Source of the DNA: Paroedura picta
Lineage: Eukaryota; Chordata; Lepidosauria; Squamata; Gekkonidae
Length of the DNA stretch: 64,000 nucleotides
Reading direction: 5' to 3'
NCBI RefSeq assembly: GCF_049243985.1
Contig: NC_135372.1
Coordinates: forward strand, 62,354,318 to 62,418,317
The position numbers and the translations under genes were made by a program. Shown piece after piece: positions 41,516 through 52,800 of the stretch. The notes under the pieces were generated by a model that was not told the DNA's origin, searched no databases, and worked only from the letters and a program-made list of their open reading frames with translations. Numbering within the stretch: the first letter of the stretch is position 1; every line of letters begins with the position of its first letter.

Positions 41516-41731
41516 ATCAGCCACAAGGTTTTCTTTCCCCTTAATGTGAGATATCTCAAACTGGAAATCTCGCAAACTTATAGCATTCTAGTGTTGTTAC
41601 ACTTCGTTATCACCTGTAAAAACTATAAGATTGTGATCGGTCTGTAAGTAAAGTATAGTTATACTCAGATATGGACCTAATTTGTTTCTCTTGGTAGCAG
41701 TTTTCTGCTAAGGAAAGTAACATGACATCAG
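41449..41731. repeat. Perfect 40-bp inverted repeat, 203-bp spacer
   Basis: The 40 bases at 41449-41488 (beginning ATGTTACTTTCCTTAGCAG) recur exactly inverted at 41692-41731 (ending AAGGAAAGTAACAT). One arm belongs to the Gypsy fossil. Exact identity in such an old element implies that the second arm is recent. Confidence 0.93.
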
Positions 41732-42029
41732 CCACGGGGAGAGGGGAGAGCATATCATGGCATAGACTATCTTAAGAGAATTTTCAGTCTTAAAAAATAA
41801 AGCATTGTAGCTAAGAAAACTAGATTACAAACAATGTAATCAGAGGGAGGCAATGGATTCCGACCTGGATAAAGCTCCATCTTTGAGGTGGGCTCTTATC
41901 TTTTCTGCTTTAAGGTCATATTTTGTTACATAAACATGTTAATAAATTTGTGCTAAAAGCAGGATTTAAATATCAGAAATAAATAAGTCAACATTTCGAC
42001 CATAACCCCACAGACTAGTCTGATCAGGA

Positions 42030-42170
42030 TTGCCCCATAATGTGATTAATGGATGTATCTGTTTGGGAGTGGGTTCTGGGGATCCATTAGATGTCACTGA
42101 CCTCAACCAAGTGCTTGGCGGAAGAGCTCTATTTTGCAGGTCTTGCAGAACTGTGCTCTTTTATTTACAG
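42030..42170 (-). mobile_element. L2-like fragment
   Basis: CACTGACCTCAACCAAGTGC and GGAAGAGCTCTATTTTGCAG match the inverted L2 copy at 4.86-4.92 kb (CACCAAATGCCTGGTGGGAG, AGCTCTGTTTTGCAGG). Confidence 0.5.
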
Positions 42171-42173
42171 CAT

Positions 42174-42590
42174 GGTGTCACCACGAAGGTGTGGATCTAT
42201 GATATTTGTGATGCAGGCTGTGGCCCTGGGCATGATATGTGATTTGATGATTTTGGGGTGACCCAGTGCAAAAACCCTGATGATCCATGAGGATCTGTGC
42301 TTTTGATCCATGATGTTGCCACAAAAGTGAAGATCCATTATTTTTGTGGTGCAAATATGTGATTTGATGGTGAATTTGGGATGATTCAGTGTAAAAACCC
42401 TGAAGATCCATTAGGATTTCTGCATTGGAACTAAGTTTTTGTTCTACGGTGTTGCTATGAAGGCGTGGATCCATTATTTTTTTTTGGTGCACACTGTGTC
42501 TATTGACATTATAGGTGATCTGATGGTCAGTTTGGGATGATCTAGTGCAAAAATTGAGGATCTGTGTATTTCAACTTCATTTTTGTGCCA
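42174..42590. repeat. Diverged tandem repeat, three units of about 130-145 bp
   Basis: Each unit carries a GTTGCCACAAAAGTG-like start, GGATCCATTATTTTTGTGGT, GTGATTTGATGGT, TGGGATGATTCAGTG and CAAAAACCCTGA. Units begin near 42,174, 42,310 and 42,448. Divergence is substantial, so the array is old. Confidence 0.75.
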
Positions 42591-42709
42591 TTGTATCCCC
42601 AGAACGCAATTTGATGTTGTCTATAGACTAAGACATGATCTACAGATCTAAGACATGATGATCTACCCTCAGTGGCCACTCCCAAATTCTGTTATGCTCT
42701 GATCTATAT

Positions 42710-43074
42710 CAGTGGTCCCCAACCTTTTTATCACCGGGGACCGGTCAATGCTTGACAATTTTACTGAGGCCCGGGGGTGGGGGTAGTGTTTTGCTGAGGG
42801 ACGCCACCGCCGCCGCATGAGCCCCTACTCCACTGGCTTTTCCGCCGACGCCCCTGACTTTTTGCCGCCCACTGGGGGGCGCTGTGAGCAGCTGCTGCTC
42901 AGTGCCACACTGAAGGGGTGCCCCAGCCATGGTGACCACTGGAGAGCACCAAAGGTGAGCCGGCGCAGAGTGACAGGGCAGCCCCCGAGGCAGCAGCCGG
43001 GGAGAAGCTGCGGTCCGGTACCGACTGATCTATGGACCGGCACCGGTCCCCGGACCGGGGGTTGGGGACCACTG
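42710..43074. mobile_element. hAT-type MITE, copy 2
   Basis: TIRs CAGTGGTCCCCAACC and GGTTGGGGACCACTG, perfect 8-bp duplication ATCTATAT (42702-42709 and 43075-43082). The interior differs from copies 1 and 3 (GGGACCGGTCAATGCTTGAC near the left, GACCGGCACCGGTCCCCGGA near the right). Non-coding. Confidence 0.88.
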
Positions 43075-43082
43075 ATCTATAT

Positions 43083-43479
43083 CATGCTGTGTGTGTATAT
43101 GTAAACAAACCCCAGGGGAATTTCCCAACACACAGTTGGGAGGAGCAATTCCTTTACAGGGAGGATTAGATTTGATGTTGATATATCTAGGGTACCATTT
43201 AATTAAAAATTGCAGTCTTTTATTATACATTTCTCTATCAGCTAAGAAGAGAAATCACAAATACAGTGTCCAGCCCGCCTTAGTGGCAGCAGGGCCAGCT
43301 GCTATTTTGAGCTGAAGACATCAGAATACCAAGTCCACTATTCACCGCATTTTGTTTTGGAATGATGCCACCTAGAGCCTGATATTTCAGACGGAAAATG
43401 GGAAAAGGTTAGGAACTTAGGCTACACCGGAAACTTCTGAGCATGGTCTCTCTTTGATAGGTTCATAATACGATTCCAC
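43083..43479. other. Intergenic upstream of the ODF2L promoter, nothing recognised
   Basis: No repeat family identified. Confidence 0.5.
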
Positions 43480-43880
43480 ACATACGCACCCGGCCCCCAG
43501 CATTTTTGCTTTTCCCATAACTGTCTCGCTTTCTCTAACGTCCGCGTGAGTCTTCGAGCCCATTCTTAGCACCGCACACACACACAAATGGACGCAAAGT
43601 AAGGGCGAAGGAAGGCTTCATTTGCTACTACTGAGCATGCTCGAGGATGAAACGAGCCCGCGGAAGCTGGGGATTCGGAGGCTGCAGGCGCTGCTTGTAG
43701 TGTTGCCAGGCAGGACGCTTTGGCTTTGCAAAGGCGCTTTCCTACTTCCCCGTTCGCCGTGGCGGGGACTGGCGGAGGGGCGGCAATGGAGGAAAGCGAG
43801 GTAACGTGGCTTACTGACTCTTTGGAAAGGATTGCAGGAAGTGGTTTTCTAAGGCGGGAGGAACTGGAGGCGGGATAGGA
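43480..43880 (+). promoter_or_regulatory. CpG-rich region, probable ODF2L promoter
   Basis: This roughly 400-bp stretch is far richer in CpG than the surrounding AT-rich DNA (for example CCGCGTGAG, CTCGAGGATG, GCCCGCGG, CGTTCGCCGTGGCGG) and has no obvious repeat ends. It spans the inferred first exon of ODF2L and the divergent interval to the CLCA gene. Housekeeping and ciliary genes commonly start in such islands. The exact start site is not visible. Confidence 0.65.
43786..43800 (+). CDS. ODF2L: ODF2L exon 1, coding part (inferred)
   Basis: Inside the CpG-rich promoter, GGCAATGGAGG opens a five-codon reading MEESE that ends at a GTAACG donor in phase 0. Human ODF2L starts ME as well. Such a short coding exon cannot be proven by homology, so this is a position-based inference. 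Confidence 0.45.
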
Positions 43881-46800
43881 GTAAGCTTGAGGGTAGGGCG
43901 GTGCTTAATTTCTGGAATTACAGCGGCTGTCACTCAGACTTGCCTATGGTTACCTCTTCCCACCCCCACCCCCAGAAAGCAGGCCCCCAAAGCCACAGAA
44001 CTGTTTGTGGGAGCTCAGTACTCCTGCAGACCCGCCTGTGCCTTAAGCCTCAGAATCTGTAGTAAATACCCTGCTACAATGCTGGAGCCTGAAGAATGTC
44101 AGCAAATGGGGAGGGTTCAAGCATGGGCAGAATTGCTTACTTCCTAGCAAGCACCCACAAGGAGCTTATGTCTCCTTTTCCGTGATCGGGTATTAAAAGG
44201 CTTTCAAGGACGTGTGAGACCTGGCAACTTTTGTTTTACCAGCCGAGCTCAGTTCATGTGCTCGAGGTAGTGTAACAGTTAGGGTGCTTGACAGGGGCTG
44301 GGGGACCTGGTTTCTATTGTGTTATGATGCTCACTCATAAGCTTGGACCAGAAAGTAAGCAGTGATGGGAGAATCTCCCCGCCTTGTTCTGAGCTCCTTT
44401 GGGGGAGGGCAGGATAATAAGATACAAGTGAGGCATTTGTTTTAATACTTTTAGACCTTAGCTTTACAAATAGGGCTAAGCCTCATGGGTCCAGTTAAAT
44501 TCTGTGGAACCCTCCAGCTTTCAAAGGAAGTAGTCGAGAATTTAGACATCATATTGGTGGAGTAAATATAGAGAGGTGGTAACAATTGGCTTCTCTGCAG
44601 GAATTCCCCCTTTACAATATTATAATGTTCACTGAAGACAGTTGGGATATACATGTTGGATGAGAAATGTTTACTTTTTTGCCCTGGTGTGTTATCTTCC
44701 TTTGACATTTAATCTGAATTGGGGGTTAATCTGACAACCTTGCTCCCCTGAGACATTTCAGAGGCAAAGGTGCAGTGAGCTTGTGCAGAGTGCTTTTTGT
44801 GCATTCGCTTTGGCAGCCTCCACCCAAGTCTTGAAGGCAAAGATTCCTGGTTAGGGGCTTCAGCCTTTCTAATGTGTGGTTAGTAATTAACAGGTGCTTC
44901 TCATCTGTATTGTTTCCTCAGTACTATTTCATCTTGGAGCCAGATTTTGGCTTTAAAAAACGAACTGGTGTTCATTATTGCAAGTGTATTATTAGAGAAG
45001 GTTATCAGATATATAACAGCATAGTTGAGGCAATTATTCTATAAAGTAGGCCATTCTAAAACTTGAGACAATGTAATAACCTGCAATTTGTTTGCTGTGT
45101 GATGTTTCAAAATAAAATAGATGTTTTCAAAAATGTAATTTTCAAATATAGCCTAAGGTGATAGTTGAAGTACTCTTTCTCCTGACTGAATGTATACATG
45201 AAACTTATATTAATGCAAACTTGGTGTAGGATAATTGTGCTTTATGAAGTTTATTAAGATGTGCAATATCCAGACATTCGGGAGTTCCTTGTAAGATAGA
45301 TTGAGGTGGAAAGGTTTCCTGAATGTAGAAACTTAGGGAACCAGTGGTTTGGTGAAATCCAAAGAGTTGTCATACCAGCAGTCTGTGCTTAAGAGGGGTG
45401 TGTGTCAAGGTTTGTGTGATGCAACAATATGAAAATAAGCTTGCACTGAAAGATACTAAGAGTCTATATATTAATTACAAGCCAGTGATGTAAGCACTTT
45501 GAATGAAGTGACTAAAATTGCTGCTTGAAATTTTTTAAGATATAATTTTTTAAAAGATATATATATATATAATCCCCTGCCCATTTGATTGTATGATATT
45601 TGAAGAAAATATAATAGATACCAATAGACCATCAGGCAACTTGTCCTATGTACTTAGCTAGAAAAAATAGCACATTTAGAATCCATAATGGCTGAAATAC
45701 CTAATCACTCACATCCACTGGGAAAGATGAATAGATGAAAATTAAGTTTTGCTATTATGGATTGCATAATTCTGATGTAAAGTCTACTTGTTAAGATTCT
45801 GGGGGAGAATAAGGACTAAAATAAAATCCTTATTTTATAAGCTTCCAGAATGCATAGCAAAAGAACCTTTGAAGGAAAACTGGAGTTCATACAGCAGACT
45901 TGTGAATCAACACCGGGCCAAGATGAAAGAGCTGTTACCATGCCTTAAAAGAAAATCCCAGGATAACACTCTGGAAGAAAGCATGGAAGAAAGTGAAACA
46001 AAATGGTATGCCTACTATTTGATTGATAGGGGGAGAACGGACATTAATAAGTTGAGTGCTTTGCTCTAGAATGATTTATCTTTTGTTAATTTCCCTATCG
46101 TTATCCATGGTTCCTCTATATATTTGTGAAACAGCCTGGGGGGTGGAACGTGTCCGGCTGTCCATGTTGGAATAGGGCCAAGTTGGAATAGCTGCCCCTA
46201 CAGCTCCCGCCCTCCCCCCTGGACGTTAGCCACATTCCTCTCAGACACACCAAAGACAGAGAGAAACACACAGAGCCCTGCCAGACTGAACACAAGCCCT
46301 CATTCCCTCCTATCGCTCCTGCTGTGAGGGAGGCAGAGAGAGACAAAGAGATAGCTGCCCCAAGCTGCAGACAGAGACACAGACAGCCACCCCTGCTGCG
46401 ACGGAGGGAGAAACAGACAGGCAGACAGACAGAGCTGCCCCAAACTGCACACCAGCCTTTCTTCCTCCCTACAAATCAGCCCTACTTACCTGCTATGCCA
46501 GTGGTCCCCAACCTTTTTCAGGCTGGGGACCGGCGTCAGCAAGGAGGGCGATTGCCCGGCCGCACATGCACCATGCACAGCCAAAACCATGCATGCACAG
46601 CCAAAAACGTGCATGCGCAGCACTTTTGCGCATGCGCGGCCCAGCTTCCCTCTCCCCCCCCTCTCACAGTAAGAAGCTTGCCGGGCCCCAAGCTTGCGGC
46701 CTGGTAAGTTTCTTACTGCGGGGGATGGGGAGACGGAGCCGAAGCCCAGTGCCAGGGCCTTCGCGGCCCGGCACCGGGCTGCGGCCCAATGGTTGGGGAC

Positions 46801-49800
46801 CACCGTGCTATGCCATCTGCTGCGAGGCCCACCAAGATGCTGATCTGCACCTCCCAGTGTCCCCTCGGTCCTAGCGCCCATTGCATTCCTGCTTGCAATG
46901 GGCTTTCTTGCTAGTATGTGTATAATATAGTGCCCACCTATATCAGAGCACTGAAGATATTTTAAACAATGAGTTTAAATTTTACATTGTTCTCATTTTT
47001 TGAGAGAAGTGTTTATATGTATTTATATTTAAATACAATACTATTTATACATCTAAATAATTCATTTATATAGGTCATAATTAAGAGATTTATATCTAGT
47101 CTCAAGTCTTGCTTAGATCTCAAAACCCAGTTTAGTAAAACAAGCCACATCCATTTCAAATATTAGTGGGGAAGATTGACTAGAACAATTGTGAATCTAA
47201 TGGCACTGTCTTAATTTAGATTAAAAATTAGCATATACTAATTTTCGGAGAAGCACTTAAAAGCACTTAAAATTCGGTATGTGTCAGCTATTCTAGGTGT
47301 GGCCATTGTTCAAAGTAGACCCAGTATTATTCATAGGATTTGTTTTCTTTTTTATGTAATTGTAAGAACTTAAGGGTTCATAGACTCATACAGTTGGAAG
47401 AAACCTCCAGGGTCATCTAGTCTAACCCCCCACACAATGCAGGAAACTCACAACTACATATTCAGGCAAAATATATTGAACCATCATTGTGTGCTGGCAG
47501 AACATGTGCTTTGCAAGCATCCTGGTATCTTCAATTGATAACAGAATAGCAGATATAAGATGCTGGGAAGCTGCTTCCAATGAGAGTAGACCACTCTTGC
47601 ACTTTCCACATTTGCAGAGAAGAAGGTTTTTAATACCCTGCTTTTTACTACCCAAAGGAGACTCAAAACAACTTACAATTGTCTACCTTTTCTCTCCCAA
47701 CAGGCAGCCTGTGAGGTAGGTGGGGCTGAGAAAGCTCTGAGAGAACTGTGAATGGCTCAAGGTCACCCAGCTGGCTGCACATGGAGGAGTGGGGAATAAA
47801 CCCCAATTCTCCAGATTAGAGGCTCTAGCTGGTTTGTGCTTTTTCTGACTCAAGGGTCTGTGACTGGGGTTTCTATGACTTCTTCTGACCTTTTTACTCT
47901 TTTACCAGGTTTGGCTGGGATTTGGGATTCTCCCTTTTCCACTTTTGGACAACAGGTTTTTATATGTCTTTCTTGCTGACTGTGACAACACACTACCTCT
48001 CCTTGTCTGCTTCGTATCGAATTGTTCTGCCTCGCAGAGTTGGTTTTAGATGGTCCAACTTTTTCTAGGGTGCCCCAAACTTTTTTCTTGATGTGGGTGG
48101 GAAAAGAGATCGACCCAAGTCCCCTTCTGTTTCATCTAATGAAGTGGTGGTTTCTTTTAGCCTTTTATCCCTCAAAAACCATTTAAACCAGTGGGTACTT
48201 ATCTGTAGATCTGTTCTAATCCTGTCAGTTGCTTCAGTTCTTCAAAAGTTTTTACTTTACTTCCCTTCAACCATCTGTTGAAGGGTCTGTTCAAACAACA
48301 ACCTAGTTGGGCATAAGTATTGCCTGGCCTTCATTTAATATCTCTAAAGGCTTTTCGGCTTTGTTCTGCAATCAGACCAAATGGGACCTTGACCATTTCT
48401 TTAAACAACTGGTAATTTGAGGTTTCTTCATCCTTCATCTCTGAATAGACCTCACTCAGACCTTCACATATTTGTGGATACAGGTAAAGCATTCTGCCTT
48501 CATCTGGTACTTCCAAATATTTGCATTGATAATTGTGCCATAATAGCTTTTTCTTTTTAAAATTATAATTCTAATTGTTGTTCTTTTTCCATATTGGCTT
48601 TCTCTGCCTCTGCCTGAATTGAGGCTTTTTCTCTCTGATTCTGTTTTAGTCAGTTAAATCTTCATTCTCATTACTTATAAGTTCTGGCTAGGATTTTCCT
48701 CAGCTCCTGATTCATCTTTCTCATCTCCATGTCTTTCTCTAGATCTTCAAGGTGGTGCCATTTCTGAGAGGAATTAAAAAAAAAAAATTCCTCTAATCTG
48801 GAGAACCAGGTTTGATTCACTACTCCTTCACATGCAACCTGCTGGGCACAGTTCTCTTAGAGCAGTTTTCACAGGGCAGCTTTGTTAGAATTCTCTCAGC
48901 CCTACCTATGTCACAGTCAGTCCATTGTGGGGAAAGGAAGGGGAAAGTATTTGGGACTCCTTCAGGTATTGAAAAGCAGGGTATTAAAAAATCAACTCTG
49001 CTGAATTTAGTAAATCTTTCCTGTTTTAATTTGTTAATGTGCTAGTTGGTTTTTTTTTTCATATCATGGTGTTCCCACCAAATACCACTCTGTGGTAAAT
49101 TTTCCCCTTCAAAATAAAATGTTGTTCCTTCACAAACTGAGCAGCCCTTATAGCATGGTTTCTTTGGTATAAAATAAAGCTGACTGTCCCACTGTATCAT
49201 TGACAGATGTTTTGGCTTTGCTTAGCCCTGGAACCTTAAACCTTGGTCAGAATGACATTGAGGCATTGTTAACAATGAACAAACAAAAGATTTGACTACA
49301 CATAGAGGGAATGGGAGGTTGGGTTGAGGATTTGATACTGTTACATATAAATCAGTTATTTTACAGTTTAAAGTTCTTTGTTACAGGCCTTAGAGATATT
49401 TTAAATGTTTTTCTTAGATGTTGAAATTTGTTTACACTTTGTTACTGTATTCATTCAAAACATGACTGGTTTTTTTTGTCTTTGAGTTCCCCAAACGCTC
49501 CTGGTAAATAGAAAGCAAGTACTCTTTTCCCCTTTCTAGGAGTAGCAGTATCCCTCTGACTTCTAAGGAGCCCAAAGCAAACTTCCTCTCACATATGTCT
49601 AAGGAAATCCTCACACCTGATTTTCCCTTTTTAACTGGACAGGAATCCTCCTTTCCCTTTAAGAATTCTCCTTTAGGAGATTGGGAGTATCATCTCACTG
49701 CCCATATTCCCTCTGCCAGAATAGGTGTCCTAGTTCTCCAGACACTGTGTAGATCTCCTTTCAACTTTTAGTAAAGACGTCTCTTCGATGAAAATTTCTC

Positions 49801-52800
49801 CTCAGAGCAAATGTTCAGCTAAGGCACAGGCAGGTTCTGTCAGAATGCTCTCTGTCTCTGTACCAAAATGAGAATGATTTCCCTCCAGCACACAGCCACC
49901 ATATTAATTCCTCTCAGCTGTTGCTGGCCAATTAGAACACTTGGAGCTGCCTGTCACTCAAACACTTTCTTCTAGTGAGGAACTTTAACCCTTTACTAAC
50001 TTGCTGATACTTGAGCCTAAAACCTTACTGTTTTAGTGCTATCCCAAACTCACTGGGTGAAAAGGTGTAAGTGTTCAGACGTGGCTTCTTATATGTATAT
50101 CCCTTCCTTTAAAGTGTATTATACAATTCCAAAAGAATAATTAACCTTGCAAGTATTTATTTATTTATTTTTCAATTTATTTACCATCACTCTCCCAAAG
50201 GGCTCGCAGTGGTTTACAACAATAAAACATTAAAATACAGTAAAACCAAAAAATTTTCCCTTACAACAGCAAAGGTGGCATGTGACAAATAAGCCACCTA
50301 ATTCCTCCTATCCCTTCTCTCTTCATCCAGGCAGAAGCCAAGCCTTCTTCCGTTTTTATTATTTTTATCTATAGGTTGCAGGAAGGTGCTCTTTATGAAA
50401 ATGTAACTTTTCGGAAAAAGATTCAAGAAGCGGAACTTGCAATTGGTTCAGCTGAAATGTTTTTGCCATCTTTCAAGGAAACTCTTAACAGAATTACAAA
50501 AGTAAGTTGCATTATGTAACATTAATATATTTTTAATAAATCTTGTCTATTGTAGTGTACAAGATTTGAAACAGTATGCTTAATATTCCTCTGTATGTGT
50601 TATTAGACATGAGCTGCAATTTAGCTTTCAGTTATGTGTCTCAAATTTACACGCCTTAAGTAAATGAGTAAGAACACAGTTAAGCAAACAGTTTCAGCCG
50701 GGGCTGTTTCCGTCTGGGATAACAGTGTATGCCCATGAAGCTCCAAAGTCGGACACATAGCCCCTCTCCCAGGTTACTACAGGAAATTGTATGTGTAATG
50801 CAATTTCCAGATCCTTCCAGCTATACAGCTGATTGGGGAGGTGGAGCATACTTCTGATTCATACTTCTTTGTGACACTGAATCAAATGAAGTTTCCTTGT
50901 AAGGATGGAGAAAGGCAGGATTCCTGAACTTTTAAAGAGATGGCAGAGATAAAGGAGGGGGGCTTCTAGAGGCAGGTAGTTAAATCAGGGAAGTTTTGAT
51001 TTTGAGTCCATATTGCCAGGCATTTCTCTAGAATGACAAGTACAAAAAATAGCCAGCCAAGTTTCCTCATGTGCATATTAGGCAAAACCATACTTACAAA
51101 TAATTATAGTGAATAAACCACTTTCAGATCATAGTTTCAAGTAAGTAAACTTTCTATCATTACCAGGAAGGACTGAGTCAACTAACTAAACTATGGCTTA
51201 ATTTACAGGGGCCAGTGTGTTTTGTGTCTTTTGCATTTTGTGTTGCAGTGTGGGTATAATAACTATCTCATATCCATCTCTACAGCTTATTCTTCTTAAT
51301 GTTTCTATGCACATAAAAAGGTTATTCTTCCCACTTAAATTTGTAGGAGGGCACAGGAACACAAGAGCTATATGCTGCCTTTAGCATACATGCAAATTAA
51401 TCCTGATTAACAGTTCTCACATAGTTTCCAAGCTGGAGTGATATTCTGTCAGTCATACCCTTGTATGAAAATGATGTGAAATGCTATGGGCCGTGCAGGG
51501 TACCATCATTGGTACTCAGCTACGGGCTGCTCCTACATAGGGTCATGAACTTGTATCCTGCAGTAGAAACAGTGGAAATTGGATTAGAGGCAGGCAGAGC
51601 AAGCATTCGTACATATCTCCCCCCCCCCTGGCAATGCTCCCTTCTTGCTCCCCACCTCTTTCCCACTTCTTGTATCAGAACAAAAGTACTGACCCAAAAA
51701 AGGATCTTGTCAGGCCCTCCTGCAGCCCAGCAGTCTCCCTTCCCCCTCCAGTAGCTGAGAGGCTGCTCCAGGGGTGAGTCGTTCTTCACCTCTTGTAGAA
51801 TAAAATGCTAAAGAGCTGAAGGGAAAAACAGAGCTTAGCGATAAGCTCTGGGCTGCCTGTTCACCTAGAGGCCCTGCCTGCTGCCACAGCACTATTTCTC
51901 CCTTAAGTGCAAAAGTGGCTTTTCTTTGGACTGGCTTAACAGAGAAAGCCCCAGATAGAAACAGCCATGAAGAAAAGCCAGTTGGGCATCCTTTAGATGG
52001 GATGGTGTCCAAATTGTGTGCTATACTGCAGTACAATGTTTTGTATGATTTTTGTGTCTCTGCATATTTAAGTGACTACTGTAGTTTGTTTTCAAAATAT
52101 TTTAGCTTGAAAAGTGATGCTGGCTTAGTAAATATATGCAAAATGATTTAACTGTAACTTAATATTTTGCCAGGCTTGTTACATTTCTGCATCAGATATG
52201 ATAAAGATTTCTATGCAAGCGGATTTACTGGTAAAGGAGCTAGAAGCTCTCAAAAATATGAAGGGATGGTTACAGCAGCTACTTAGAACAAGCATGGAAA
52301 AAGAAGTAAGAAGATGCACAAAAATCCTTGTTCGTCATCCTTTGATTGATCTTGAGCCCTTCGTTCTCTGTTTAACCTACCTTGCAGGGTGCTTCTGAGG
52401 ATGAAATGGAGGAGACAGAATCTTTGTACACTGCCCTGAACTCCTTAGAGAAAGGGCAGAATAAGTATATATATTAAAAGAAACCAAGACCAAGAGTAGC
52501 ACTGAAAAACACTCTTTGATTTTTTGAAAATCCTACTTCCAGGCAAAAGTGATCACAGAGAATAATGTAAGAAGGCTGTTTTTGTATTAGCCTGCTTTAT
52601 TTTGGATCAAGGAAATCAAGTTCTCAAAGTTTGTTCTCCTGTTTCTTCCCCCTCCCTGTTGCTGTGCTGTAAGAGCACAAGAAGCAGCACAGGAATTCCT
52701 GATAAATAGATTGGCTTACATTTGAGTGCTCTTTTTTCTTGGTCTTTGTGGCAGGCTGCAGGCCTTCCTCACAGATCGCAAATAGTTGTGCAGAGCAAAT

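Noticed and set aside
51461-52036. Overlapping frames on both strands between ODF2L exons 3 and 4
   Set aside because: No coiled-coil character, no fit to ODF2L phase, no domain recognised.
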